The position numbers and the translations under genes were made by a program. From NCBI GenBank assembly GCA_030180075.1, contig JASNJN010000099.1:1-47304 (forward strand): DNA of 47,304 nucleotides, written 5' to 3'. How positions within the stretch are numbered: position 1 is the first letter of the stretch; each line of letters starts with the position of its first letter. A model generated the notes under the pieces. That model saw only the letters and a program-made list of their open reading frames with translations. It was not told the origin of the DNA and did not search any database. This DNA is from Mikrocytos mackini. Lineage: Eukaryota; Endomyxa; Ascetosporea; Mikrocytida; Mikrocytiidae. Shown in pieces: positions 21,833-32,943 of the stretch.

Positions 21833-21967
21833 GTTTAAACCATGTGTCAAAAACTTCCTCATCCTGGGTATCAATTGTCGATTTTTAAAATAAATTTCAA
21901 GATTGAATCCATAAAAAATAAAATTATTTATAGAATTTTTAAATTTTATCGAGATTTGACTATATTC

Positions 21968-22070
21968 AGATTAGACATTCAAATTCTTGATCTTGATCGA
22001 GATGTTTATCGAAACTATTCGAGATTCTTCGATAATTTCCGATAATTATATCGAAATGGGGTAATTTCCG
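21968..22070 (+). repeat. Short dispersed repeat, partner of 2636-2735
   Basis: GACATTCAAATTCTTGATC through ATTATATCGAAATGGGG repeats, inverted and diverged, at 2636-2735. It replaces the expected end of the TAGTG-family MITE copy, so it probably belongs to another element inserted there. Confidence 0.5.
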
Positions 22071-22326
22071 ATATTTAACGAAATGGGAAATTATGTTGAA
22101 ATGGTTCTTTACATAAAACATATTTTATTTTGTGAAATCCAAACCCTTTCAAACAATATCCATTATATATTCATAAACAAGTTTCCACATTCATTATCTA
22201 TAATTTTAAAATTTTATAGAGATTTGGTGTATATTAAAAAAATTTTATGAGCCTGGTAATTACGAAATTTAAACGTAATATACTGAAAACAAAGCAGAAA
22301 TCATTAATAATATTTGAAAATCAATA

Positions 22327-23442
22327 CAGTCAACCCTGGATATAAGAAAAGTCCTATAAGAAAGTGTGCTTATAGTCACCAAAAAACAGCCCCAAAATGC
22401 CCAAAAACACCCAAATTCAAAAAATTATTTTTCGAATGAGACCATAATTTAGTCCAAATTTTATATATGATAGCTTATAAACACCATATAACAGTTTGTA
22501 TACAAGTATTTGTGGTTTCGTCAGAATGAAAGTGGGGTGATTACAAAAAATATTCTTATAATCACATTTTGGTATTTTGATAATTTAGCCCAAATTTATC
22601 TTTAAAATATCGTTTTTTATTTGGTACTTATCTGTTGCATAATTTACCAAGCTTTTAAAATAGTTATATGTTTAACATAAGGTTAACATATGGCTTATAA
22701 TAGATATATTGTACGTATATTTCAAAAACAATCCATTGATATTTCAATTAATATCTAAAATTAAAACAAACCTTGACGGAATTGAAAGGAATACGTTTAT
22801 TTCGAATGGATAACATTAATCTATCAATATTATTGGTTAAATAATCCATTTCAATTAGTTTTGGTAAAATTTTTATTATACTTTTCTTTTAAAAATAATT
22901 TCAAATATGTTTTTTTAATTTATCATATAATGAACAACGAAAGAATGTGCATCGTCGAATTAATATAATATCCATGAGATTTGAGTTAAAAATAAGATAA
23001 TCTATGTTTTTCAATTATATATACTTATACTTATTTACATTCAATTTACATACAAAATTCTGATGAGAACAATAATGTTAGACAAAGCTCTAAACTATAT
23101 AAAACTATATTTTTATTCTATTCAAATATATTCTTGTATCAATCATATTGCAGTTGAATTATAGAGAATTACTATGGGAAAATAATATTAAAAGAAGCGA
23201 TATAATGGGAATTTTAAATTTTTTGAACGATTTTTTAAAATCGTTAAAAAATTGTTCATTCAATCGTAAACCTTACAATAAGACCTTTAATATTATACCG
23301 GAACCAAATATCGACCAAAAAATTGATTTTATTCAAATATACCATGTTTTACCAAAATCCACCCTCCTATAAGCAAATACCTTCTATAATCAACACAAAT
23401 TTTTTGGATAATTCGTTTTTTTCTTATACCCAGGGTTGACTG
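22327..23442. mobile_element. pogo/mariner-type element, 1116 bp, non-autonomous
   Basis: Long inverted ends: CAGTCAACCCTGGATATAAG on the left and CAGTCAACCCTGGGTATAAG read inversely on the right, with TA on both sides (22325-22326, 23443-23444). A 74-codon frame at 23148-23372 has no transposase motif and no DDE signature. It is longer than the other MITEs of this group and may keep relics of the parent element's interior. Confidence 0.85.
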
Positions 23443-23444
23443 TA

Positions 23445-23882
23445 TCCGGTTTTCGAGTTTTAAAAAAGTCAATATCCGGTTTTCGAGCGGTATTTGCATA
23501 TTTTCAGAAACGTTCGAATTAATGAAAAAAATTTTTATGAATGTTTCAGCTTATGTCACAATACATTTATATCAGTAATTTAGATATTCACATAAAATAA
23601 TTAGACATATATTGCTTAAATATTTGGCATGGTATTTGTCCTTTACTATGGGAATTAACTATTCATTTCATTTCTCATCAACATTTAAAAAAGTCGATCT
23701 AAACAGTTATAAATACAAAACATTTTAAACTGAGTTAATAAAATAATAATAAAATCCATAATTAGGCTAAAAGAAATAATGATAATCATCACTCTATCAT
23801 CTTTATAATTAATTAAACAGCTTTTTTTAATGCCGTTTAATAGATCTTTTTACTTCCAGTTTCTCTTAAAACATAACCGGAT
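23445..23882. other. AT-rich spacer with a short direct repeat
   Basis: TATCCGGTTTTCGAG occurs twice at the start (about 23443 and 23471). The rest is AT-rich without gene, RNA or element ends. Confidence 0.4.
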
Positions 23883-25982
23883 CTACTTTTCGTTTCCTTT
23901 TATTTTTTTTATTGGCAATTCAATACCCAATCTAACAACATTCAAATTTATGCTGTCTTCGTATCCCAATATATTATCTCCTTCTTCTACTATTTTAAAG
24001 GCAATCTCCTTTTCTATATTTCCCCAACTTGCATAACATTTAAATTCCTCCACTACTTTAATATCTGTGTTGTTATATGCTTTCAATTTAAAGTTTGTTG
24101 GAGTTACATTTTCCCAACTTTCTAATATATCAACGGTCTTGCTGTTCAAAAGACTACAGTCTGCACCGGTGTCTGTTATCATGGACACGGTCTTCCCATT
24201 AATCAATAATGTTTCCCTGTTTCCAATATATTTGCCATTTGTAACAGTTACTTTCCTGTTACTTGGAGGATTTTTATGTTCCTCATCTTGTTGTTTCTTT
24301 TGGCAGTACCTGGCATAATGATGCCTCCCAAGGCAATAGTCACAACGTTTACCTTCTTCTGGACAATTTCTTCTGTTGTAACCATGGAATCCACCGCAAC
24401 GAGGGCAAGGTGGTTGACTTGTATATTGTCTTTTCACTACCTGAGGCGGATAATTGTTATTTGGATTTGACCTCATGGGTTCATAATATCCTGGCACTGG
24501 TCTGGAATTATATCCAAAAGGCCTAGAGTATTCTTTTATGCCCGTTTCCTATTCTTCAATGAATGCCAAGACCTCTTCAAGGGTCTTCAAATTTTTAAAC
24601 AGTAACGAATGTCGCATTGACTGATCCCGAAGACCGTTTATAAGAACGTCCTTAATCCAGTGATCCTCCTGTTCTTTAAGGTTACACTTTACGGCAATCT
24701 CTTGTAACGCTTTGATAAAGTTTTCTACGGATTCCCCATTTCTTTGAATCCTGTTTATAAACTCGCACCTTTTAATGGTTGCGGTTTCTTTTTTGTAATA
24801 GTGATTGTCCATTGCCCTATTTATATCTTCAATAGATAATAATGGACCTGTGAAACTTCTTACTAGTTTATTTCCTTCAGTTCCTAGACAAAGCTTTAAA
24901 ATAGCTACTGTTCTATCCTGAGGAAAACCATCGTAATTATTCGCGGTCATAAATACTCGGAAATCTTCAAACCAATTTNGCCAATCAACCCGGGGTTCTC
25001 CGATCTCCGGTAAGAAACTGTCAGGCTGTTTAAATATCAGACTTGATACCTCCTTTTCTATTGTTTGTATTTGTTCTTTACCGCTGCTATTTCCAGGGTT
25101 AATGCTATCTTCTGTAGCTTGTTTTATTCTTTTCCCTTCGANACTCTTTNTTTTTTCTTGCTCCTCAGATACTACTATAGTTTCTGGGAGTCTTTCTTTT
25201 TTAGTGTCTNTANTGACATGAAGCGGTTTGTTTTTACCGGCTTTAGAAGTTGGTGTGACCAATATCTTTGTTTCTTTTTGTATTTCTTGCTCCTCTTGAT
25301 CCGTTTTGATTTTTGGGAGACTTAATTTTTTCAAACCTTTTTTATTTTGCTCCTCTTGAACCGTGTTGGTTATTGGGAGACTTTCTTTTTTCAAACCTTT
25401 TTTATCGTGCTCCTCTTGTAATACGATAGTTGTTGGGAGACTTTGTTTTTCGGCGTCTTTTGTATCTTGCTCCTCATGTACCCTACTGGTTATTGGGAGA
25501 CTTACTTGTTGTTTATCATGTTCGTTCTGTTCTGTTACTTTTGCTCTTGTTATTGGAGTTAGAGCTTCTTTCTCCATTTTCTCCCTTTCTCGACGAGCTG
25601 CCGCTTTCTGAAGGGCTTTCTGTATCTCTTCAGGGTGTTCTTGCAACCACCTCTGATAGGCAATTTCATCACGCTCCTCGTGGCTTTTCCAAAGATCTTG
25701 GATTTCTTTCCAGATCAACCTTATTACCCAACCATCTTTGTTAGGAATAGCCAGCTTTTCGAGTTGTGCTGTAGGTCCTATTTCCGCCATTATCTGGGGA
25801 ACTGTTTTCTTTGCAAACTTTCTTGCTAATGACAACACCACATTCACTACTTCCGCGTCGGTTTCCGCGACGGGAGTCATACTACCTCTGGCGGTGTATT
25901 TTACAAGGAGTCTGTACTTATCCCTCCTTCCCAGGGTTCTGCACATGTCTTTAAGCTTCTCGACGGTCTCTGTTTTCGTCAT
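23883..25982 (-). pseudogene. Ty3-like gag-protease unit, pol missing, in-frame TAG
   Basis: On the minus strand one frame runs from ATG at 25982 (MTKTETVEKLKDMCR). It carries an N-terminal helical region, a repeat-rich linker, and a Gag core (about residues 335-477) with WFEDFRVFMTANNYDGFPQ and FINRIQRNGESVENFIKAL. After a TAG at codon 478 (24551-24549) the same frame continues into two zinc knuckles (CPRCGGFHGYNRRNC at about 526, then CDYCLGRHHYARYC). A retroviral-type protease follows with DTGA at about 604. The frame ends at 23883 without any reverse transcriptase, and none follows. The TAG lies exactly between capsid and nucleocapsid, so readthrough or simple mutation are both possible. 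Ambiguous bases lie at 24980 and 25142-25213. Confidence 0.85.
25180..25510 (-). repeat. In-frame minisatellite within the Gag linker
   Basis: A 60-66 bp unit is repeated about five times, encoding variants of SLPITNTVQEEQNKKGLKK. The unit stays in phase, so the repeat number can change without a frameshift. Several single Ns cluster next to it, which suggests length or sequence variation among reads. Confidence 0.8.
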
Positions 25983-27139
25983 TTTCGATCCTAAGTTTTC
26001 TTTGAAATTTTATTTTTTAAAAATATTTATGTTGCAAATATTTGTAAGATTTTCAATCGGCTAAATAATGATGGACTTTTCACGCTATAAAGGGAAACTT
26101 GAAAGATACCATGACAACATGCGTGAGTAATGATATAACATCATTGGGGTTTTCAAAACNTTTTATTAAAGATTAAACTTTTGACAAGAATAGGAGTGNT
26201 GTAGATAAGCACACAGATAACGGACACACTTTCGTAGGGTTTCACAAATGTAAAGAAGACAAATATGATGCTATGTGTGAATGCAACTTCTTACAAAGAA
26301 CACACCGCATTTTCAATATTAGAACCGAGCATTAAAGACACAATCAACGTTATATACAAACTTCAACTAAATGATGTGTAGTTCAATCGAAAATTATCTA
26401 ATCTGATTGTAGATACAAAACCTTGTACCACAAACAAGTAAACAACGTGAAAGCAATGTGGTGTTATGTATTTTACAAAGCTACAAACATTGAATAGTGA
26501 ATATGAAGAGTATTATATAAATACAAACCCCATAGAATACTAAGGGTATATTGGCGGTATAATAAAACCTGTAAAACGCGGTAAATTTAGAGGTATACCT
26601 GTTTATACAATGTGATTGGTTACAAATCAACAGAGATAATAACAAACAACAAGATTTTTATCGGTTAGAAGTATTGTCCTGATTTAATACTATCTGGATT
26701 GATATAATATGATACATACATTACACACTTAATATAAATAGTAATGAACTTAAGGATAGATTACTTTCCAATCTTTCAAATGGACGTGTTAAAGGCGTTA
26801 AAACGGGTAACGATTTAAAGTGATATGGTTATTATATACTTAATAGATCGAACGAATTAAATATAATATGGAAAACTTAACACAAAAAACTGAAGGACTA
26901 TTAAATCGAAACCTAATTTAACAGGTTAAAAATAATGGAATTTACACAGGTATTTGATTCATATAACGAGTTCTACATAAGATGAATACAAATGAAGAAA
27001 TAAAGAGTTAGTAATATTGAATAATATAAATAATTTATAAAAATAAACAACACTAATAAAATGAATTAAAAGAATAAAATGTTTTAAATGTTATAGTATA
27101 ATAATTAAAAATGATTTTTTATTAGTAATACCCATTCAA
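25983..27139. other. AT-rich region upstream of gag-protease, no gene seen
   Basis: The sequence just upstream of the gag ATG contains AAAATTTC on the minus strand. The remaining 1.1 kb is AT-rich with no frame of note, and no LTR pair or primer-binding site was detected. Ns occur at 26160 and 26199. Confidence 0.4.
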
Positions 27140-28112
27140 TTATTTATTTCTCCTTTTATCCTGGTATATAAACTTTAGGAACATAATTTGATTCAATTTT
27201 TTTAACGAAAGTCTATTTCTCTGTTTCGTCAAGACTGTTCCGGCTATGGAAAAACTCCTTTCGACTTCAACATTGTTAGGTTTTATTGAATTATACCAAG
27301 ATTCAAGTTTATTAAGCAGAGTTCCCTTCCTGTTTGTTCCAATAAAATTGTTGATCTCATTATTAAAATGCTCCCAAAGCTGATCACGGGTCAATGTAGA
27401 CCTAATGTTTCTTGTTTGGGGTATTTGCATTATTTTTTGACTGCGAAATTCTTTCTTGCAAGTCTACAGCAAAGTTTACCTCCGTTTGTTCATTTGATTC
27501 TGAATAATTGCCCGAACTAACGTTGTCTGTTTCCATTGTATCTTGTTCTGTTATATTTTCTTCGTTATTTTCAGAAAACTTTACATGTTTTAATAGTAAG
27601 TTGTAGAAAAGAAGAATGTCAAAGTCCCTAGATCTACTCCTGAAAAAATCAAGTTGTTTCTTTAAATCCTTATTCATTCTTTTTTCTAGTTGAAGCTCTA
27701 GCATTGTTTTAAAGTCCGAGTAAAAATCGTCATTTTTTTTCATCTAATTTTTCATTTATATAATCGATGGAAACATAAACGTCTAAAAGACGGGATTCTC
27801 GTTTCTATTCGAGATAAAAACCGCATTGGTTATTTCTAACAAATGTACCGTTTTATTTAACAAGGTCATTTCTTCTCTGGTTAAATAAAAAGATATATCC
27901 GTTGTCATTAGCAACTCTTGAATGACCGAATAATTGCTCAGAAATGATTTCAACATCGGGTATGTTGAATTCCACCGTATGTCAGTTGATAATTTCAGGT
28001 TATTCCAGCCTATAGCTTGTACATATACCGATTTAGATCGCAAAGTTTTTATTAATAATCTTACTTTGGATAGGACATCTGACGAAAATATACCCTCTGT
28101 GTTGAATAACAT
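27140..28112 (-). pseudogene. hAT transposase, C-terminal two-thirds, frameshifted
   Basis: Three overlapping minus-strand pieces form one decayed protein. 28112-27783 holds the RNase H-like core segment LSTDIRWNSTYPMLKSFL. 27743-27402 holds a charged insertion region. 27430-27140 ends in the hAT dimerisation motif NNVEVERSFSIAGTVLTKQR, which carries the last catalytic Glu. The N-terminal zinc finger and first catalytic Asp are missing upstream, where plain AT-rich sequence follows. At least two frameshifts separate the pieces. It differs in sequence from the two hAT copies at 44-47 kb, so it is a separate hAT lineage. Confidence 0.8.
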
Positions 28113-28277
28113 AATTTAGAGGAAATAACCTTTTTAAAATACGCTTTTATATTTGATTTTTTTAATTATATATTATTTTTGTAATTGAGGTATGTAAAAT
28201 GATGCTGTAACCATTATTTCGTGTATTATAGATGAATTAATCGAAATAATATTTTTTAAAAATTTAAATTTTGGTTA

Positions 28278-30453
28278 ATGAAAAGAAATAGCCAGAATTC
28301 TTCTACAACAGCCCGTGTGCATCCATCCGATACTTCGAATGACTTTCAGGCAACAGTTATACTCGACTAATCAATTCCTAAGGGAACAGAAACCAGCATC
28401 CGTCAACTCAATCAACAAGATAATTCTGCATCATATGGTTGCACGAAATGTGGAAAGACATATAAATCAGAAAATTCACTACGTAATCACAAAAGCAAAG
28501 AACATAGTGAACGAGAAGATATAAAATGCCAATTTTGCAACTTTAAATCAAAAAAATTTATATCTACGATCAATCATGAGTTAAGAAAGCATAAGAACAA
28601 ACATGACTACACCATTCACACATTTACTTCTGAACACAAAGCCCAGAAGCTTTTAAAAGGTATGATTAACGACGGGTTATATTATTTCACAAAAAGTTCT
28701 GGGACAAAAAAAACAAATATGGACCATCTGATTACTTTCGATGTAATCATGTAGATGAAAACGGAGTTAAAAAATGCAGCTTTTTTCTTTTACTACAAGT
28801 ATATTCTAAATCAGGCGTGACAAAGATAATTTCTTATACTAATCATAAGCACAAGGTTAATCTGGATAGAATTGGGCTTCCCAAATCTGGTGTGAATGAT
28901 ATGATGACATCTTTCACTCATGGGGTGTCTTTGGATTCGATTTTTTCAAAAGTTACGAAATATGACGGATATTCTAGTATATCAAAACAGCACGCAATAA
29001 CAAAGAATTACTTACGTGCTCTTAGAAATATATGCAATAAAAGATTTCGTTTCTCCGATAACGACATTGATAGCACATATTTATATTTAGAATGCTTACA
29101 ATCCACATCCAAGATTACACATTTCGTCTTTAAAGCAAAGGATATAAATATAATAGGATATTCCGATTTAAAAGAGCATTTTATCCTAGCATATCAGACA
29201 ACATTCCAATACCAATCTTTCAGAGAAGAGAAATCCAAGTATATTATGGTAGATTCTACTCACTCTACCAATGTATACGGTCACAAACTTATTACTTTTC
29301 AGTATTGGCGCGTAAACAACGGTTTTTACCTGTACTCTTTATTATAACCTCCAGTGATTCTGAGAAAACCGTCAAATATGTTCTCTCCATTTTTAACGAT
29401 AGAGATCTACTGCCAAGAACTCCCTGTTATCTTATGAGTGATATGTCACGCATATATTAACAGTTGGAAGGCTATAATGAATAGTGAAATGTCTTGGTTT
29501 TATTGCTTCTACCATTTTAAAATCGCTATAGAAAAGAATATACACTTACGAATAAAGGATGATGCGCACAAGGAGAAGACATGTAAAATGTTTAACAAAC
29601 TCAACAAAATTACGAATAGGACCGACTTCCAACGTGCATACACTCGTTTCAAAAATATATAGAAGTTCACAGTGAATCCTTTTACAATTACTTCGAAAAC
29701 ACATACGGGGGATGTGTTGAAAGGTGGGCCATGTTTAGTAGAAAACATCTAGAAGTTAATACTAACAATTTCCTTGAAAGTTACCACAAAACAATTAAAC
29801 GGGAATTTTTGGATGGGAGGTCAAACCATAGACTTGATGCGTTGATAAATGCCCTTACCAAATATGATAACAAAAGACATTTATACAATACTCTTGCACA
29901 GGTATCGTCAAACAAGGAATACATAGGTTACAGAGAGTCAAAAGCCATTGAAAAGCACAAATTGTCTATTAAGTTAGATGAGGGAAAATTTAAAAAGAGA
30001 GGCATCAAATGGTATTATAAGAAGTACATCATCTCTCCGGGGAGTTGCAGCAACTGTGATAAAGACTGCCGATTCCTATGTCCATTTTGCAAGATTTGAA
30101 AAGAGCGATTTATATGTACATGTCCAGTTTCGGAGCTGAAAAAACAAATGTGTAAGCATGTGCACAAGGTAAACACACTTACTAACTCAATAAATAACAA
30201 GTTAAGTGGTGGTTTGGCTGAAGCGAAAACGGAATTGAAGCATATAGACGTAAAGAATTCAACAATATTGCGAACATTTCATCATAAATCCAATAATCCT
30301 TACGTCCATGACAAATCGAATAATCGGCTTAATAAGCATACTATGATTGAAACAAACTGTAAATTGGATACTGCTGAACACCATATAATCAAAAAGAGCC
30401 ATCATATAACTTCAAAATGTGTCAACACCGATATAATAGAGGGAAATGGGTAG
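28278..30453 (+). pseudogene. MULE transposase with C2H2 and SWIM zinc fingers, broken
   Basis: Reading from ATG 28278 (MKRNSQNSSTT) the gene has an early TAA at 28368. Two C2H2 fingers follow (CTKCGKTYKSENSLRNHKS, then CQFCNFKS...H...H). The MULE DDE core starts YIMVDSTHSTNVYGHKLI. The last catalytic block is EVNTNNFLESYHKTIKREFL, and a C-terminal SWIM finger reads FICTCPVSELKKQMCKHVHK. Lesions are a frameshift in an A-run near 28715, another between 29340 and 29440, one near 29660, and a TGA at about 30097 just before the SWIM finger. The ATG is preceded by AAATTTAAATTTT, the same type of box as before eL8. The frame ends at TAG 30451-30453, abutting the Merlin element. Sequence after that element (31940-32360) may be its C-terminal extension. 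Confidence 0.85.
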
Positions 30454-30503
30454 GATTACGGTTGGTAATCATGGTAGTATACATATTGGTACATCTTTAT
30501 AAA

Positions 30504-30538
30504 GGGTGTCTAGCAGGGCAAAGCCCTGCTAGACACCC
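30504..30538. repeat. Perfect 16-bp stem hairpin, AAA loop
   Basis: GGGTGTCTAGCAGGGC (30504-30519), AAA, then the exact inverse (30523-30538). It is GC-rich in an AT-rich setting, about 30 bp inside the left Merlin end. It could be a transposase-binding or transcription-stop structure, or the joined ends of two elements. Confidence 0.85.
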
Positions 30539-30846
30539 CGCACAAACACCTACTACAAAAATTTCGGGAGTAATTTTAATTCACACAAATATATAATTTA
30601 ATTTTGATAAATAACGATTCTATTATAAAAACGCACCTTTTATATTTATATTAGAGGTCTTATTTGTTTCTAATAACATGATTAAAACGTTTTTACGTGT
30701 TCCGGAAGGTTTATTTAATTTTTTGTAAATGGTTTTTTGTTAAACTTTTATGCAACACAATTACGGAAATACATGAATTTGAATTTATAGAGAGTGTTAT
30801 AAAACAATAAAGAAGAACTTCATTTTATCGATTTATATAATTAATT

Positions 30847-31768
30847 TCAGATGTTTTCAAAAAGAATTCTGACATCATCACAAAATTCTTTCCAAGTCCT
30901 TTTCTTATCCCGATAATACCATTCAGCTGAATATAATTCACAATTATCTCTAGTTCCTTGGTCCAGTGAATTTCTTCGCATCCATCTTTTATAAACTCCC
31001 CATATATTTTCAATTCCCTGCGTATGAATAGATGTTATTTCTCCATTTATTAATTCTTTTTTAGGAGCAACAAAGTTTTCACTATGGTTAACTATATAAT
31101 GCTCCATATTTATTTCGGTTAATGCACGCCGGTAAGCGGCCCAACCATCTGTGAATACGACTGTACCACTCTGAACATGTGCTTCAATGGCCGCTTTTAA
31201 GGTAACCGAAGTCCGGTCTGGTACCAAAACTAAAAATTTTTCTTTTGTACCCCGATCTACTCCTCCTACTAACCATTGTTCTGCTACCCATCTCCCTCTC
31301 TGGTATTTTCTTTTATATAAATGGGTTTCATCTACTTCAACTTTATGTCCAGTGCCACCGATTTTCCGAAAGTTCCTAAAATTTGATTCTAAACATGCAT
31401 TTCTTAAACACCTTAGATTTTCACAAATGGTCTCATTTGACCTTATGTTGCATTCTTTTAAAAGAGGGAATATTCATAATGCCCATTGTAAAAAAATATA
31501 GGAAAATAGGTAATTCATATCCTTTAATTCGGGACTTTTAAAAGAATGTCTTCGAACCCATGCTAAATCTGTTCTTACAGTTAACACAAGACCACCTACG
31601 GTTTAATGTACCCCTACAATAATACTGATGGCTATCAACCAGTCCACCACATTTAGGACAACTTGTTATCTTAGGTAGCAATCCTATATCTTGTAGATAA
31701 TGAACTAGTGACTCAGCTTTGCAACAATCTTGAAACAAAGATGACAAATTAACCATGTTAGCTACCAT
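30847..31768 (-). pseudogene. ISXO2-like (IS1595/Merlin) transposase, broken
   Basis: From ATG 31768 the protein starts with a zinc-ribbon region (CPKCGG...CRGTLNRRWSCVNCKNRFS) typical of the family. A stop follows after SKTFF (about 31536) and a frameshift near 31460. The catalytic part then continues to 30847: KVEVDETHLYKRKY (first Asp), GRWVAEQWLVGGVDRGTKE, VFTDGWAAY (second Asp), the conserved YIVNHSENFV, and HTQGIENIWGVYKRW (final Glu). ISXO2-like transposases are abundant in microsporidia. The catalytic residues are all present but the reading frame is not. Confidence 0.88.
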
Positions 31769-31939
31769 TTTTTAAGTACCAAATTTTAACTTTTAAAAAA
31801 TACAAAAAAAATAATAACACGATGAAGACGACAAACTGTCTTTTATTGGTTATAACAACTAAACATATGTAAATGAACAACATATTATAAATTACAAACT
31901 TAAAAATTACCATGGTTACTAACCGTAATCGAACCGGGA

Positions 31940-32360
31940 AATATTGGTACAAGTGGCCCTGGTCGTTTAATTGTCATCACAGAACAAACCCGAAGTTCTA
32001 ATTGGTAAAGAGTGTAGCAATGCTTCAGAAGGGCAAGTGAGAGAAGATATGAGGAAAAATCTAGATAGAATTGATATTGAAAGCATATAAACAACCGCTA
32101 ATAAACCGAGAAACAATATTGACAACATGTTGCAAGAAATTGAAAAGAAAGCGTCTTCCTCTACATCTCCTTACTATTTGCATTTAATAAGTTCCAAACT
32201 TGAATTTATGTGCCAAATTACGGAACCAGCACCTAACTTAGCATTTTCTAAACACACTATTGATAAAGAAATGCTTTCAAAGCTATATACTCAATTAGAA
32301 ATGCAACAAAAAAGATATAAAAGAAAAAAGAAACATTTAAAGAAAGAAACAGAGTCTTAA
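31940..32360 (+). pseudogene. Probable C-terminal extension of the split MULE gene
   Basis: An open plus-strand stretch reads EVLIGKECSNASEGQVREDM, then a TAA (about 32088). The same frame continues from ATG 32127 (MLQEIEKKASSSTSPYYL) to TAA with a lysine-rich tail. It is not a recognised domain. It follows directly on the right Merlin end with the same strand as the MULE transposase, so I infer it was the MULE's C-terminus. It may instead be an unrelated host gene fragment. Confidence 0.4.
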
Positions 32361-32943
32361 TTTGATATTGGAATAGACTTGAATTATTACAACGGAAACT
32401 TGAAAGAAGAGGAAACTCAGGAATATTTGTAAAATTAAAGAAATAGACATAGGCGATGTTTTCTGCCCAATGTAACTTTATATATCAAGCCATTACTTAT
32501 GGGCTTAACAAGGATTCTGAATTTTCTTTGTAAAATGGGTCAGTATTCGAAATAGTACAGTTAAAGGCCTAAACTTTGCTTATCCCGACAATATCATTTC
32601 ATTCACCAATAAAGAACCAACTAAAAGTTTCAGGTTAATACTTCTTCATATGTTAAAAGACGGCAAAATTTCAATACTATCCCGAGATTGAGTGTAATGA
32701 TCTAAGGAGCGAAAGAATTAGTACATCATTTTAGTGTGGACGTGACAATCTTTCAATTTACAAATTCGAAACAAACCCCAACGACAATTTGGTTAAACAC
32801 GAATACAAGATCAAATTTATTGTTTTGGTCAAAAAGCTAACATATTCAAAGCCAATAGACTATATGATTATAATATTATCATGATTGTAGCGGGAAACAC
32901 AACAGTCTATTTGGACATATCATGGAAGACTTCGTAAAAGAAC
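32361..32943 (+). pseudogene. Decayed coding relic, family unknown
   Basis: Several short plus-strand stretches have protein-like composition and follow one another in shifting frames. Examples are LNFAYPDNIISFTNKEPTKS (about 32565), LSIYKFETNPNDNLVKHEYK (about 32750) and IIMIVAGNTTVYLDISWKTS (about 32875). There is no start or intact domain. The relic seems to resume after the inverted repeat, from 34960. Confidence 0.35.

Larger units (their letters stand above)
20737..21866. mobile_element. hAT MITE (CAGGGTGGGG ends) with perfect 8-bp duplication
   Basis: The element begins CAGGGTGGGGTTTT and ends, read inversely, CAGGATGAGGAAGTTTT. The octamer GGTATCAA flanks it at 20729-20736 and 21867-21874. 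It sits inside the TAGTG-family MITE, which continues exactly on the far side. About 740 bp of its length is two further MITEs inserted at GTTTAAAC, leaving a core of roughly 390 bp. It is non-coding. Confidence 0.88.
20040..21972 (+). mobile_element. hAT MITE (TAGTG family), copy 2, interrupted and 3'-truncated
   Basis: This is an inverted, diverged copy of the complete element at 35766-36973. It starts TAGTGTTTTTATCAGGAACG, carries the same TTCCCGGGAA subterminal boxes, and follows copy 1 collinearly to 20736. There a foreign element (20737-21866) is inserted. The copy resumes at 21875 with GTCGATTTTTAAAATAAAT and fades out near 21972, so the far end is lost. No transposase is encoded. Confidence 0.85.
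30454..31930. mobile_element. Merlin-type DNA transposon, degenerate
   Basis: Inverted ends of 23 bp flank the ISXO2-like transposase: GATTACGGTTGGTAATCATGG near 30455 and, read inversely from 31930, GATTACGGTTAGTAACCATGG. Merlin elements carry IS1595/ISXO2-like transposases and make 8-9 bp duplications. I could not see a clean duplication here. It lies between two halves of plus-strand coding sequence, suggesting it split the MULE gene. Confidence 0.75.

Noticed and set aside
30444-31939. Target-site duplication of the Merlin element
   Set aside because: AAATGGGTAG on one side and GAACCGGGA on the other match too poorly to call.
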